Source: UBA12077 sp963665525
GTDB taxonomy: Bacteria > Bacteroidota > Bacteroidia > Bacteroidales > UBA12077
Direction of reading: 5' to 3'
Assembly: GCA_963665525.1 (NCBI GenBank)
Contig: OY762280.1
Coordinates: 1,302,001-1,366,000, forward strand
Length of the DNA stretch: 64,000 nucleotides
In this document: in pieces, positions 16,914 to 25,714 of the stretch
Position numbering within the stretch: position 1 is the first letter of the stretch
Layout of the letters: the number at the start of each line of letters is the position of its first letter
The notes under the pieces: model-generated
Told to the model about the DNA's origin: nothing
The model's database searches: none
The model's input: the letters and a program-made list of their open reading frames with translations, nothing else
Position numbers and translations under genes: made by a program

Positions 16914-19220
16914 CTACTTGGCCTTTGTAAATTCAGTAATATCGGTTGATATCTTTAATACTTTTAATGGAGATCCGTCTTCATCAAGAATAGGAGTATA
17001 GGTTGCAACAAATACATATTTCTTACCTCCAAATTCAACATGATCAGTTTCTTTTTTAGGAATACCATTTCTTAAATCTGCCCAGAACTTCTCAATTTCT
17101 TTTTCTTGATTCTTAGTAAGTTCCATATTATCTTTATGATGAGTTCCTACTAATTCATCTCTTGTTGTTCCCACCAATTGTAAATAGTTATCATTTACAG
17201 CTATTATATAACCATCAAGATCATATTCAATAACAAGATTTGCAGAGTTAAGTCCATCGAGTAATCCTTGCATCTCAGCGCTTCGACGGGCTGCTTCTTC
17301 TTGTGTAGCTTGTAGTTCTTCCATGTTTTGACGCATCTCCTCTTCCTGAGCAGCCATTTCTTCACTTTGTTGTTGTGATTGTTCAAGTAATTGGCTTGTA
17401 CGTATATTAATCTTTGTTGTTGAAATAGTAGATGCAATACTTTCTCCAACTTCTTCAACAAACTTTATAACATGCGGTTCAAATTCATTAAATCCAGCTA
17501 ATTCAACAACTCCAAATATTTCATCGTTTACCATCAATGGAACAATTAATAATGCGTTAGGAACAGATTGTCCAAGACCAGAAGTAATACTTATATATTC
17601 TTCAGGTAAATCTGTCATGTATATTGTTTTTTGTTCCTGAACACATCGTCCAATTAATCCAACACCAACCTCAATGCGTTTTTCCATGTATTTTCTTCTT
17701 TCGTAGGCATAAAATGATAACATCTCAACAAATACATCATTTTTATCATCATCATTAATCATGAAAATACCACCCTGATTAGCATTAATATATTTAACAA
17801 GGTTGCTGATAATATGATAGGAGAATTCCTGCATATCATCGTTATTCTGACGTAATATTTCACCAAATTTAGCTAAACCCTGGGTTGCCCAATTTTGTTT
17901 TTGATCTTCAAGTTTTCGCTCAGTTTCCTGCTCTTTGGCAATCTTTAAACTTTGTCGCATTTCGAGCAATGAGTTACCTAGTACATCCTTATCGCTTAAT
18001 AAATCGAATTCCTGATCAAGATTTCCTTTACCAATTTCAAGCGCAAATTCAGCCGTTTTATTCAGTCCATCAATTAAAGTATTAACAGAATGAGCCATTT
18101 CACCAATTTCGTCTTGTGTTTTAACCGATGTTTTTTTAGATTCATCAATATCGCCTGTAGCTAAATCTTTTAGAATTTTAGTAGTTCTAACCACGGGTCT
18201 TGAAATACTATGTGCAATGATCCAGATGATAGCTGCTGTAAGTATTAATCCAATAAACCCAACTAATATTGAATTTCTCAGGGTCGCTTTTTCTTCAGCC
18301 ATGATTACATCAACAGGTACAGCAAAACCAAAAGACCAAGGAGTAGGTGAATTCCCAATATAAACAGGAGCATAGGATGTCCAGTACTCTTTTCCATCAA
18401 GACCTTTTTTGGCACTTGAGTATTCTTTTCCATTTTGAACAATATCTAAAATATCCACTTCATTATTGGTGTAATCTTGAATAAATTGACCTACCAATTC
18501 ATCATTATCATGTGCTACAAATTGTCCATTATAAGCTACTAAAAATGCATAACTTCCTTCAATTGGGTGAATATCCTTAATTAAATCCTGAAAACGTTCT
18601 AATGATAAATCTAAACCAGGAGTTCCAACTGATTTACCATCAATTACTATTGGAAGAGCCACGCTAGTCATTAATATTTCCTCTTCACCTTCATTATAAG
18701 TAAAATAATATGGGTCCATGACATATTCGTCCTGTTTTTCTAAGATGTCGTAATAGGCTCCCTTGGTAAACCCCGGTGCTGTATCTACTAATTCTTCTTT
18801 ATAAATAATTTGATCATTCATCCGGTAATAGGTTAACCTTTGTCGACCATGCGGTTTTTCCCAATCAGGCCAAATGGCACTTAATTCTAAGTTATACCAA
18901 GATGAAAGAAAATTTGGGTTTTCTATTAAGATATGTTCAATCATTTCTTTTAAAATATTTTTCATCTGATCAGGAGGGAGATTTTTATAAATTTTCGACA
19001 CATTAGCCAAAGCCCTGGTCATATTCATGTCAACACTTAGATCCGCTTTTACATAGTTTGCATATTCTCGAGCATAAGTATTGGTTAATTCTTTCGCGTT
19101 ATTATATGCAATATTGCTTAATTTTATACTTACATATCCTAAAGCTAGGGCATAAATCACTAAGGATGCTGTAAGGATGTATACCAGCATTTTGGTTTTT
19201 AAGTTCATCTTAATTTTCAT
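16914..19220 (-). CDS. dCache-HAMP-GAF-PAS membrane sensor without output domain
   Basis: 768 residues. A first membrane helix (MLVYILTASLVIYALALGYV) is followed by a large periplasmic dCache domain, roughly residues 40-305 (YYDILEKQDEYVMDPYYF; VALPIVIDGKSVGTPGLDLS). A second membrane helix (SILVGFIGLILTAAIIWII) leads to HAMP segments (residues about 340-420), a GAF domain (about 450-595, with GLIGRCVQEQKTIYMTDLP), a coiled coil rich in Glu and Gln, and a final PAS domain ending DITEFTKAK. There is no kinase, cyclase or methyl-accepting domain. It probably senses a small molecule and signals through contact with another protein. Start codons at 19220 and 19208 are both plausible. Confidence 0.88.
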   Translation of the reverse strand: MKIKMNLKTKMLVYILTASLVIYALALGYVSIKLSNIAYNNAKELTNTYAREYANYVKADLSVDMNMTRALANVSKIYKNLPPDQMKNILKEMIEHILIENPNFLSSWYNLELSAIWPDWEKPHGRQRLTYYRMNDQIIYKEELVDTAPGFTKGAYYDILEKQDEYVMDPYYFTYNEGEEEILMTSVALPIVIDGKSVGTPGLDLSLERFQDLIKDIHPIEGSYAFLVAYNGQFVAHDNDELVGQFIQDYTNNEVDILDIVQNGKEYSSAKKGLDGKEYWTSYAPVYIGNSPTPWSFGFAVPVDVIMAEEKATLRNSILVGFIGLILTAAIIWIIAHSISRPVVRTTKILKDLATGDIDESKKTSVKTQDEIGEMAHSVNTLIDGLNKTAEFALEIGKGNLDQEFDLLSDKDVLGNSLLEMRQSLKIAKEQETERKLEDQKQNWATQGLAKFGEILRQNNDDMQEFSYHIISNLVKYINANQGGIFMINDDDKNDVFVEMLSFYAYERRKYMEKRIEVGVGLIGRCVQEQKTIYMTDLPEEYISITSGLGQSVPNALLIVPLMVNDEIFGVVELAGFNEFEPHVIKFVEEVGESIASTISTTKINIRTSQLLEQSQQQSEEMAAQEEEMRQNMEELQATQEEAARRSAEMQGLLDGLNSANLVIEYDLDGYIIAVNDNYLQLVGTTRDELVGTHHKDNMELTKNQEKEIEKFWADLRNGIPKKETDHVEFGGKKYVFVATYTPILDEDGSPLKVLKISTDITEFTKAK

Positions 19221-19395
19221 ATGTCGAAATATTTTGATGTTTAGGTAATTAAATGTTTCTAATGTAAGATCTCATAGTTATTTCAAGTTCACAATGTATG
19301 AAAAAAAAACGATTTTATAAAACTTTTCAACTAGAATGAGAGGTGTACTCTAAGGATGACAAATTACATTCAGATGAAGTTAGTTGAAATATTTA

Positions 19396-19427
19396 TTGCA
19401 TAAATAAACTAAGAATCCGTATTTTTG
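19396..19427 (+). promoter_or_regulatory. Promoter of fabG
   Basis: TTG at 19396-19398, a 21-base spacer, then TATTTTTG at 19420-19427 (consensus TAnnTTTG), 32 bases before the start codon. Confidence 0.65.
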
Positions 19428-19459
19428 TTTTCCAGAATAAATCTATTAAACTAAAAATT

Positions 19460-20206
19460 ATGAAATTATTAGATGGAAAAACTGCAATAGTTACTGGTGC
19501 TGCCAGAGGTATTGGTAAAGCGATTGCTATTAAGTTGGCAGAACAAGGTGCTAATATTGCATTCACCGATTTAGAATATAACGATGCAGCAAAAGAAGTA
19601 GAAAAAGAATTGCAGTCTTTTGGTGTTAAAGCAAAAGGATATGCATCGGATGCAAGTAAATTTGAAGAAACACAAAATCTTGTGGATGACATTCAAAAAG
19701 AATTTGGAAGTGTTGATGTATTGGTAAATAATGCGGGTATCACCATGGATACCTTGATGATGAGAATGACAGAACAACAGTGGGATACTGTAATAGCTGT
19801 GAATCTAAAGTCGGTATTTAATTTTACCAAAGCAGCACAGAAGTATATGTTAAAACAAAAATCGGGATCAATTATTAATATGAGCTCTGTTGTTGGTGTT
19901 AGTGGAAATGCAGGTCAAGCAAATTATTCAGCATCGAAAGCAGGGATTATTGGTTTTACTAAATCAGTTGCTAAGGAGGTTGGATCAAGAAATATTCGTT
20001 GTAATGCTATTGCTCCTGGTTTTATTATCACTGAAATGACAGGTAAATTACCTGAAGATGTTGTAAAAGGATGGACACAGCAAATTCCATTACGTCGTGG
20101 TGGTACTCCTGAAGATGTTGCTAATACTACCTTGTTTTTGGCATCTGATTTATCAGCCTATGTTAGTGGACAAGTTATTAATGTGTGTGGAGCAATGAAT
20201 ACTTAG
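19460..20206 (+). CDS. fabG: 3-oxoacyl-[acyl-carrier-protein] reductase
   Basis: FabG reduces 3-oxoacyl-ACP with NADPH in the fatty-acid elongation cycle. The 248 residues form a classical short-chain dehydrogenase: TGAARGIGKAIA cofactor loop, NNAGITMDTLMMRMTEQQWD, the catalytic Ser in NMSSVVGVSGN, YSASKAGIIGFTKS (Tyr and Lys), and the typical C-terminus YVSGQVINVCGAMNT, with Cys-Gly where many homologues have Asp-Gly-Gly. Other short-chain dehydrogenases are possible, but MTEQQWDTVIAVNLKSVFN and overall length favour FabG. It is monocistronic. Confidence 0.93.
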   Translation: MKLLDGKTAIVTGAARGIGKAIAIKLAEQGANIAFTDLEYNDAAKEVEKELQSFGVKAKGYASDASKFEETQNLVDDIQKEFGSVDVLVNNAGITMDTLMMRMTEQQWDTVIAVNLKSVFNFTKAAQKYMLKQKSGSIINMSSVVGVSGNAGQANYSASKAGIIGFTKSVAKEVGSRNIRCNAIAPGFIITEMTGKLPEDVVKGWTQQIPLRRGGTPEDVANTTLFLASDLSAYVSGQVINVCGAMNT

Positions 20207-20230
20207 TAGATAATTAATCTAAATAAATAT

Positions 20231-20266
20231 GAAAGCACTTATTTAAAATAATAGGTGCTTTTTTTA
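20231..20266 (+). terminator. Terminator after fabG
   Basis: AAAGCACTTATT / AATAGGTGCTTT stem (one G-T pair) followed by a T-run. Confidence 0.9.
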
Positions 20267-20342
20267 TGCTTAATGGTATTATTTTTGATATATAATATTT
20301 TTATTTATTTTGAGTTTCTTAGTAGAATTAAATTATCAATGA

Positions 20343-21332
20343 ATGAAATATCGTTTACATCTTCTTATTTTAGGAATATTGGTTATAATTATTCAAAGTT
20401 GCCAGCCATTAACATCTATACAAATTGAAACTATTGTACCTGCTTCTATAGATTTTCCAGGCAATTTTAATAAAGTTGTGTTTGTTAATTTGGAATCAGA
20501 TATAAATAATGATGAAAAAAAAGATACACTACTATACAATATTATAACACAGGAGATGAGTTATGGATTTATGGATGCTATTCAGTATTCTGCTGGTGTA
20601 GATTCGTCAAGATTTTTATTTGTAAGAGGATTTCCAGATAGAGAAACATTATATATAGACGATACTATATCATGGAAATATTTAGAGAAAATATCTGGTA
20701 ATAGCAATGCAGATATATTTATTATTCTTGATTCTTTAAATATGTCAATGATTAGTGATGTTGTTACAGAGTATAATTATTACCCCATGGAGTATTATAT
20801 GTATAGAGAATTAGTTGTAAATATTTATTGGAGTGTTTATGATTTAATTGATCGAAGAAAACTTGACCAGTTTTACTATAATGACACTTTATTATGGGAT
20901 TCAGAAGGATATATAAAGGAAGAGGTTGAAAAGAAAATGCCAAGTGTTGAGCGAATTATTCGTGAAGCAAGTTATTTTGCAGCTGCTGATTATGCCAATA
21001 GAATATTTCCGGGATGGAAGACTGAATATCGATATTATTATCAGTTAGGAAATAAGGATTTTAAGAAAGCCTCAGAATTCGTTAAAAGTAACAATTGGGA
21101 AAGTGCCGCTGAAATCTGGAAAAATTATGTAGATGATCTAGATAAAGAAATTGCTAGCAGAGCATGTTTTAATATGGCTTTTGCAAGAGAAATGCAGGGG
21201 AAGTTAGAACTAGCATTAGCATGGGCAGAAAAATCAAAAGAAATTAAAAATAAAACCAGAACAAGATATTACATTTCTCAGTTAAAAACCAGGCAAAAAG
21301 AACAAAAGAAACTTCAAAAACAGATTTATTAA
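20343..21332 (+). CDS. DUF6340 family lipoprotein
   Basis: 329 residues. The N-terminus LLILGILVIIIQSC is a lipoprotein signal with the lipobox Cys at about residue 20. The opening PASIDFPGNFNKVVFVNLES and the central YYPMEYYMYRELVVNIYWSVYD look like DUF6340 proteins of Bacteroidota. A C-terminal helical pair around SNNWESAAEIWKNYVDD resembles a TPR and may bind partners. The end is Lys/Gln-rich. It is probably anchored in the outer membrane facing the periplasm. No biochemical role is known to me. Confidence 0.78.
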   Translation: MKYRLHLLILGILVIIIQSCQPLTSIQIETIVPASIDFPGNFNKVVFVNLESDINNDEKKDTLLYNIITQEMSYGFMDAIQYSAGVDSSRFLFVRGFPDRETLYIDDTISWKYLEKISGNSNADIFIILDSLNMSMISDVVTEYNYYPMEYYMYRELVVNIYWSVYDLIDRRKLDQFYYNDTLLWDSEGYIKEEVEKKMPSVERIIREASYFAAADYANRIFPGWKTEYRYYYQLGNKDFKKASEFVKSNNWESAAEIWKNYVDDLDKEIASRACFNMAFAREMQGKLELALAWAEKSKEIKNKTRTRYYISQLKTRQKEQKKLQKQIY

Positions 21333-21398
21333 TTCAAATAAACAGTTTAAAAGAGCCTTTTTATTAATTTTGAAGCTCAATTTTCAAAATTAATATTT

Positions 21399-22634
21399 AT
21401 GTATCAAACGATTTTTTACATTATAATTGGAATCTTAATATTTGATTATCTCCTTGATCAATTTCTTGACTATCTAAATGCCACCAAGAGAAGTTCAGTG
21501 TTGCCATCAGAATTGAAAGGGATCTATGATGATGAAAAGTATAAGAAATCGCAGGATTACGATAAGGTAAATCATAAATTTTCAATTTTAACAAGTAGTT
21601 TTAATCTTTTATTAATACTGGTATTCTTATATCTTTCAGGTTTTGCTTTTGTCGATGAAGTTGCACGATTTTATACTTCAAATTCAATTTTAGTTGCATT
21701 AATATTTTTTGGAGTGATTATGTTTGCTTCTGATATTATACATATTCCATTTAATATTTATGACACTTTTGTAATTGAAGAAAAATTTGGTTTTAATAAA
21801 ACAACTCCTAAAATATTTATTCTGGATAAAATAAAAGGTTGGTTTATTGCTGCAATTATAGGGGGTGGATTATTATCCCTCATTGTGTGGTTTTACAATA
21901 CCGTTGGTCAAAATTTCTGGATATATGCGTGGATCGCAGTGAGTTTATTTTCCATTTTCATGACCATGTTTTATACATCTTTCATTGTTCCTTTGTTTAA
22001 TAAGTTAAAACCATTAGAAAATGGAGAATTAAAAGATGAAATCACTAATTTCTGTTCAAAAGCTGAATTTAAACTAGATAATGTTTATGTTATTGATGGC
22101 TCAAAAAGAAGTACTAAAGCCAATGCATATTTTTCAGGTCTTGGGAAACGAAAGAAGATAGTATTATTTGATACTTTAATAGAGAAATTAAGCAAAGAAG
22201 AGATTGTTGCAGTACTGGCTCATGAAATTGGTCATTATAAGAAAAAACACACCTTAATAGCTGTGTTTTCTTCTATCATTCAAACAGGACTTACCTTATA
22301 TATATTATCATTATTTGTTGGCAATCCTATTTTATCAAAAGCATTAGGTTCTGAAATTCCAAGCTTTCACTTAGGCTTAATTACGTTTGGTTTTTTATAT
22401 AGTTCAATATCAACCATTATAGGATTATTTATGAATGTAATATCTCGCAAGAATGAATATGCAGCCGATCAGTTTGCTTCTGAAAACTATAAAGTAATAC
22501 ATTTGCAAAATGCACTTAAAAAGTTATCAGTAAATAACTTATCTAACTTAACGCCGCATCCCTTGTATGTATTTTTTAATTATTCACATCCAACTTTATT
22601 GCAACGTTTAAAATTTATTGAGAAATATAATTAA
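21399..22634 (+). CDS. M48 family zinc metalloprotease (Ste24/CAAX protease 1-like)
   Basis: 411 residues with several membrane helices. The zinc motif HEIGHYKKKH near residue 276 and the downstream glutamate in RKNEYAADQFA define an M48A protease, as does the N-terminal region LPSELKGIYDDEKYKKSQDY typical of Ste24. The segment PLFNKLKPLENGELKDEI is also conserved. In bacteria these membrane proteases are thought to take part in protein quality control; the substrate is unknown. The stop codon lies one base before the cinA ATG, so the two are translationally close and surely co-transcribed. Confidence 0.93.
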   Translation: MYQTIFYIIIGILIFDYLLDQFLDYLNATKRSSVLPSELKGIYDDEKYKKSQDYDKVNHKFSILTSSFNLLLILVFLYLSGFAFVDEVARFYTSNSILVALIFFGVIMFASDIIHIPFNIYDTFVIEEKFGFNKTTPKIFILDKIKGWFIAAIIGGGLLSLIVWFYNTVGQNFWIYAWIAVSLFSIFMTMFYTSFIVPLFNKLKPLENGELKDEITNFCSKAEFKLDNVYVIDGSKRSTKANAYFSGLGKRKKIVLFDTLIEKLSKEEIVAVLAHEIGHYKKKHTLIAVFSSIIQTGLTLYILSLFVGNPILSKALGSEIPSFHLGLITFGFLYSSISTIIGLFMNVISRKNEYAADQFASENYKVIHLQNALKKLSVNNLSNLTPHPLYVFFNYSHPTLLQRLKFIEKYN

Positions 22635-22635
22635 A

Positions 22636-23883
22636 ATGAAAGCGGAAATTATAACTATTGGAGATGAGATTTTAATTGGCCAAACCATTGATACCAATTC
22701 AGCCTGGATGGCAAATGAGTTAAATTTAATTGGAATTGATATTGTTAGAATTACCTCTATATCAGATAAAAAGAATGAAATATTTAAAGCCTTGGATAAT
22801 GCAAAGCAAGAGGCTGAATTGATATTAATAACAGGTGGATTAGGTCCTACAGATGACGATCTTACGAAGAAATCTTTAGCAGCATATTTTAATACTAAAC
22901 TTGTGCAAAATAAAGAGGTATTAAAACATATTGAGCAATTTGTTATTAAACGTAAAGCTGCCATGAACGAGCGAAATATTCGTCAGGCAGATGTTCCAGA
23001 GAGTTGCCAAGTAATTAAAAATGAAATTGGCACAGCTCCCGGAATGTTATTTGAAGATGATGGAAAAACATTTATTTCTATGCCTGGGGTGCCTTTCGAG
23101 ATGAAAACCATGATGAGTAAGTATATCATTCCTGATTTAGCTAAAAAAAGAGGTGACCTTCAGATTATACATAAAGTTGTTCTTACACAGGGATGGCCCG
23201 AATCTAAACTTGCGGAGTTTTTAGAAGATTGGGAAAGTAATTTGCCGGAGCAAATTGCTTTGGCTTATTTGCCATCGCCCGGAATGATTAAACTGAGATT
23301 AACAGCAAAAGGAAATAATAAAGAACAATTGCAAGATCTTATTGATGACAGCGTAGAAAAACTAAAAGTAATAATACCGGATATCATTTTTGGATTTGAT
23401 TCAGAAAAGCTAGAAGAATCTATAGGGGAAATGCTTATCGCACAAAATAAAACCATAAGCACTGCAGAAAGTTGTACTGGAGGAAATATTGCTCATTTAA
23501 TTACTTCTATTTCTGGCAGTTCAGCATATTTTAAAGGGGCTGTGGTGGCATATTCTAACGAGATAAAAGAAAATATTTTAAATGTAAGTAAAAGTAATAT
23601 AGATAATTATGGTGCCGTAAGTAAACAAGTAGTTGAAGAAATGGCACAAGGAGTTTTGAAGCTTTATAAAACTGATTTTGCAGTTGCAACTTCAGGAATT
23701 GCAGGGCCTACAGGAGGAACAGAAGAAAAACCTGTTGGTACGACCTGGATTGCGGTTGCAGGAAAAGATCGGGTTATTTCGGAGAAGTTTATCTTTGGTG
23801 ATCATCGTCAAAGAAACATTCAAAGAGCTTCGTTAACTGCTCTGAATATGCTTAGAAAGCTTATATTAGGTAAAGAAATGTAA
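22636..23883 (+). CDS. cinA: CinA family protein (nicotinamide-nucleotide amidohydrolase)
   Basis: 415 residues. The N-terminal MoCF-like domain (MKAEIITIGDEILIGQTIDTNS; GGLGPTDDDLTKKSLA) has ADP-ribose pyrophosphatase activity in homologues. The C-terminal PncC domain (STAESCTGGNIAHLITSISGSS; TSGIAGPTGGTEEKPVGT) deamidates nicotinamide mononucleotide in pyridine-nucleotide salvage. The frame starts at 22618, overlapping the upstream gene, but the ATG at 22636 begins exactly with the conserved KAEIITIGDEIL segment. It is the last gene before the ribosomal protein cluster. Confidence 0.95.
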   Translation: MKAEIITIGDEILIGQTIDTNSAWMANELNLIGIDIVRITSISDKKNEIFKALDNAKQEAELILITGGLGPTDDDLTKKSLAAYFNTKLVQNKEVLKHIEQFVIKRKAAMNERNIRQADVPESCQVIKNEIGTAPGMLFEDDGKTFISMPGVPFEMKTMMSKYIIPDLAKKRGDLQIIHKVVLTQGWPESKLAEFLEDWESNLPEQIALAYLPSPGMIKLRLTAKGNNKEQLQDLIDDSVEKLKVIIPDIIFGFDSEKLEESIGEMLIAQNKTISTAESCTGGNIAHLITSISGSSAYFKGAVVAYSNEIKENILNVSKSNIDNYGAVSKQVVEEMAQGVLKLYKTDFAVATSGIAGPTGGTEEKPVGTTWIAVAGKDRVISEKFIFGDHRQRNIQRASLTALNMLRKLILGKEM

Positions 23884-23910
23884 TTTTTTATTAAATTTAT
23901 TGTTAAAATA

Positions 23911-23942
23911 TTTGAATAATTGAATAAAAATCACGTATTTTG
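23911..23942 (+). promoter_or_regulatory. Putative promoter of the rpmB-rpmG-DUF4295 cluster
   Basis: TTTG at 23911-23914, a 20-base spacer, and GTATTTTG at 23935-23942, one mismatch from TAnnTTTG, 40 bases before rpmB. Confidence 0.5.
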
Positions 23943-23982
23943 CCATCTGTTTGAGAAAATTGAGATAAAAAATCAAAATAAA

Positions 23983-24225
23983 ATGTCACGAATCTGTCAA
24001 ATAACTGGAAAGAAAGTAATGGTTGGAAACAATGTTTCCCACTCAAAGAGGAGAACTAAGAGAAGATTCTACCCGAATTTATTAAATAAAAAGTTTTATT
24101 TAGAAGAAGAAGATCGTTGGGTAACACTTAAAGTTTCTGCTTCAGGAATGAGAACAATTACTAAAAAAGGCTTAAAAGTTGCCTTAAAAGAAGCTAAAGA
24201 AAAAGGTTTTATCGCTAACTATTAA
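23983..24225 (+). CDS. rpmB: 50S ribosomal protein L28
   Basis: An 80-residue component of the large ribosomal subunit. MSRICQITGKKVMVGNNVSH and the SKRRTKRRFYPNL block are the L28 signature. An upstream in-frame ATG at 23920 would add 21 residues with no family match and overlaps the presumed promoter, so the ATG at 23983 is chosen. No N-terminal zinc-type CxxC pair is present. It leads a three-gene ribosomal cluster. Confidence 0.96.
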   Translation: MSRICQITGKKVMVGNNVSHSKRRTKRRFYPNLLNKKFYLEEEDRWVTLKVSASGMRTITKKGLKVALKEAKEKGFIANY

Positions 24226-24243
24226 AACAAAGGGGGCTAGAAA

Positions 24244-24429
24244 ATGGCATCAAAAAAAGGTAATAGAATTCAGGTAATTATGGAATGTACTGAGCATAAA
24301 GAATCAGGAATGCCTGGAACTTCTAGATATATTACTACAAAGAATAAAAAGAATACTACTGATAGATTAGAGTTAAAAAAATATAACCCTATTCTTAAGA
24401 AAGTAACAGTTCATAAAGAAATAAAATAA
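24244..24429 (+). CDS. rpmG: 50S ribosomal protein L33
   Basis: A 61-residue large-subunit protein. Recognisable by MASKKGNRIQVIMECTEHK, SRYITTKNKKNTTDRLELKK and YNPILKKVTVHKEIK. The CxxC pairs of zinc-binding L33 are absent: only the single Cys in MECTEHK is present, so this is the zinc-free form. It starts 18 bases after rpmB and is followed by DUF4295 after six bases. Confidence 0.96.
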   Translation: MASKKGNRIQVIMECTEHKESGMPGTSRYITTKNKKNTTDRLELKKYNPILKKVTVHKEIK

Positions 24430-24435
24430 TAAGTT

Positions 24436-24588
24436 ATGGCTAAGAAAGCAGTTGCAAGTTTACAAACCGGTGCTGGAAGAAATTATACAAAATGTATAAA
24501 AATGGTAAAATCAGAAAGAGGATACCAGTACGTTGAAGAAATGGTGCACAACGATAACCTAAAAGAATTTTTCGCTAAAAAGAAATAA
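24436..24588 (+). CDS. DUF4295 small basic protein (Bacteroidota ribosome-associated, probably bL38)
   Basis: A 50-residue Lys-rich protein, MAKKAVASLQTGAGRNYTKC, ending NLKEFFAKKK. It matches DUF4295, which nearly always follows rpmB-rpmG in Bacteroidota. My recollection is that a Flavobacterium johnsoniae ribosome structure assigned this family as a phylum-specific large-subunit protein, bL38; I cannot verify this here. Its position, six bases after rpmG and before a terminator, fits a ribosomal role. Confidence 0.9.
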   Translation: MAKKAVASLQTGAGRNYTKCIKMVKSERGYQYVEEMVHNDNLKEFFAKKK

Positions 24589-24611
24589 TTCAATTAAAGA
24601 TACGATATATT

Positions 24612-24643
24612 AAAAGCTTTCTTTTCAAAGAAGGCTTTTTTTA
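24612..24643 (+). terminator. Terminator after the ribosomal protein cluster
   Basis: AAAAGCTTTCTTT / AAAGAAGGCTTTT stem (one G-T pair), followed by T-runs. Confidence 0.9.
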
Positions 24644-24709
24644 TTTATGTATTCGCGATTTTTGTATTAAATTTAGCAGCTGATATCCATAAATTTAGAA
24701 TTTAAGCAG

Positions 24710-25660
24710 ATGGGAACGTTTGGTATTTTTTCAAAAGAAAAGAAAGAGACTTTAGATAAGGGACTGGAGAAAACAAAAGAAAGTGTTTTTAAGAAGCTAT
24801 CTCGTGTTGTTGCAGGAAAATCAAAAGTTGATGATGAAGTTCTTGATAATTTGGAAGAGGTTTTAATTTCTTCTGATGTGGGTGTTGATACTACATTAAA
24901 AATTATTGAACGAATTGAGGACAGGGTTTCAAAAGATAAATATCTAGGAGCAGAAGAATTAAATATTATCTTAAAAGAAGAGATTGCTTTATTGCTCGAA
25001 GAAAATAATGCAACGGATATTGATTTGTCATTTAGTGCTACAGATGGACCATATGTAATCATGGTTGTTGGTGTTAATGGTGTTGGAAAGACTACTACCA
25101 TTGGAAAATTAGCACATCAATTTAAAGGCTTAGGTAAGAAAGTTTATTTGGGAGCTGCTGATACATTTAGAGCAGCTGCTGTAGATCAGTTAACTATTTG
25201 GGCAGATCGAGTAGGAGTACCAATTGTAAAACAAAAAATGGGATCGGACCCTGCTTCTGTTGCATACGATACGCTTTCATCGGCAAAAGCAAATAATGCA
25301 GATATTGTAATTATTGACACAGCCGGTCGTTTACATAATAAAGTAAACTTAATGAATGAGCTTGGAAAGATTAAGAAAGTGATGCAAAAGGTTATCCCAA
25401 ATGCTCCTCATGAAATATTACTTATTTTAGACGGATCAACAGGACAGAATGCTTTTGAGCAAGCGAAACAGTTTACTAATGTTACAGATGTAACAGCTTT
25501 GGCACTTACTAAATTAGATGGAACGGCTAAAGGTGGTGTTGCCATTGGCATTTCAGATCAGTTTAAAATTCCTGTAAAATATATCGGAATTGGTGAAGGA
25601 ATGGAAGATTTACAAGTGTTTAATAGAAAAGAATTTGTTGATTCTCTATTTTCAAATTAA
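24710..25660 (+). CDS. ftsY: Signal recognition particle receptor FtsY
   Basis: The membrane-associated GTPase that docks SRP-ribosome complexes at SecYEG. 316 residues with the NG domain complete: a helical N domain (residues about 15-105), then G1 GVNGVGKTTTIGKLAH, DTFRAAAVDQL, G3 DTAGRLHNK, G4 TKLDGTAKGG and the closing GEGMEDLQVFNRKEFVD. The acidic A domain of the E. coli protein is missing, as in many Bacteroidota. The terminator before it and the one after suggest an independent transcript. Confidence 0.97.
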   Translation: MGTFGIFSKEKKETLDKGLEKTKESVFKKLSRVVAGKSKVDDEVLDNLEEVLISSDVGVDTTLKIIERIEDRVSKDKYLGAEELNIILKEEIALLLEENNATDIDLSFSATDGPYVIMVVGVNGVGKTTTIGKLAHQFKGLGKKVYLGAADTFRAAAVDQLTIWADRVGVPIVKQKMGSDPASVAYDTLSSAKANNADIVIIDTAGRLHNKVNLMNELGKIKKVMQKVIPNAPHEILLILDGSTGQNAFEQAKQFTNVTDVTALALTKLDGTAKGGVAIGISDQFKIPVKYIGIGEGMEDLQVFNRKEFVDSLFSN

Positions 25661-25683
25661 GAGAATATCTAAATAAAATGAAT

Positions 25684-25710
25684 AGCCTGTGGATATTTTC
25701 ACAGGTTTTA
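25684..25710 (+). terminator. Terminator after ftsY
   Basis: CCTGTG (25686-25691) pairs with CACAGG (25700-25705), followed by T-rich sequence, just before rimO. Confidence 0.65.
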
Positions 25711-25714
25711 TTGT

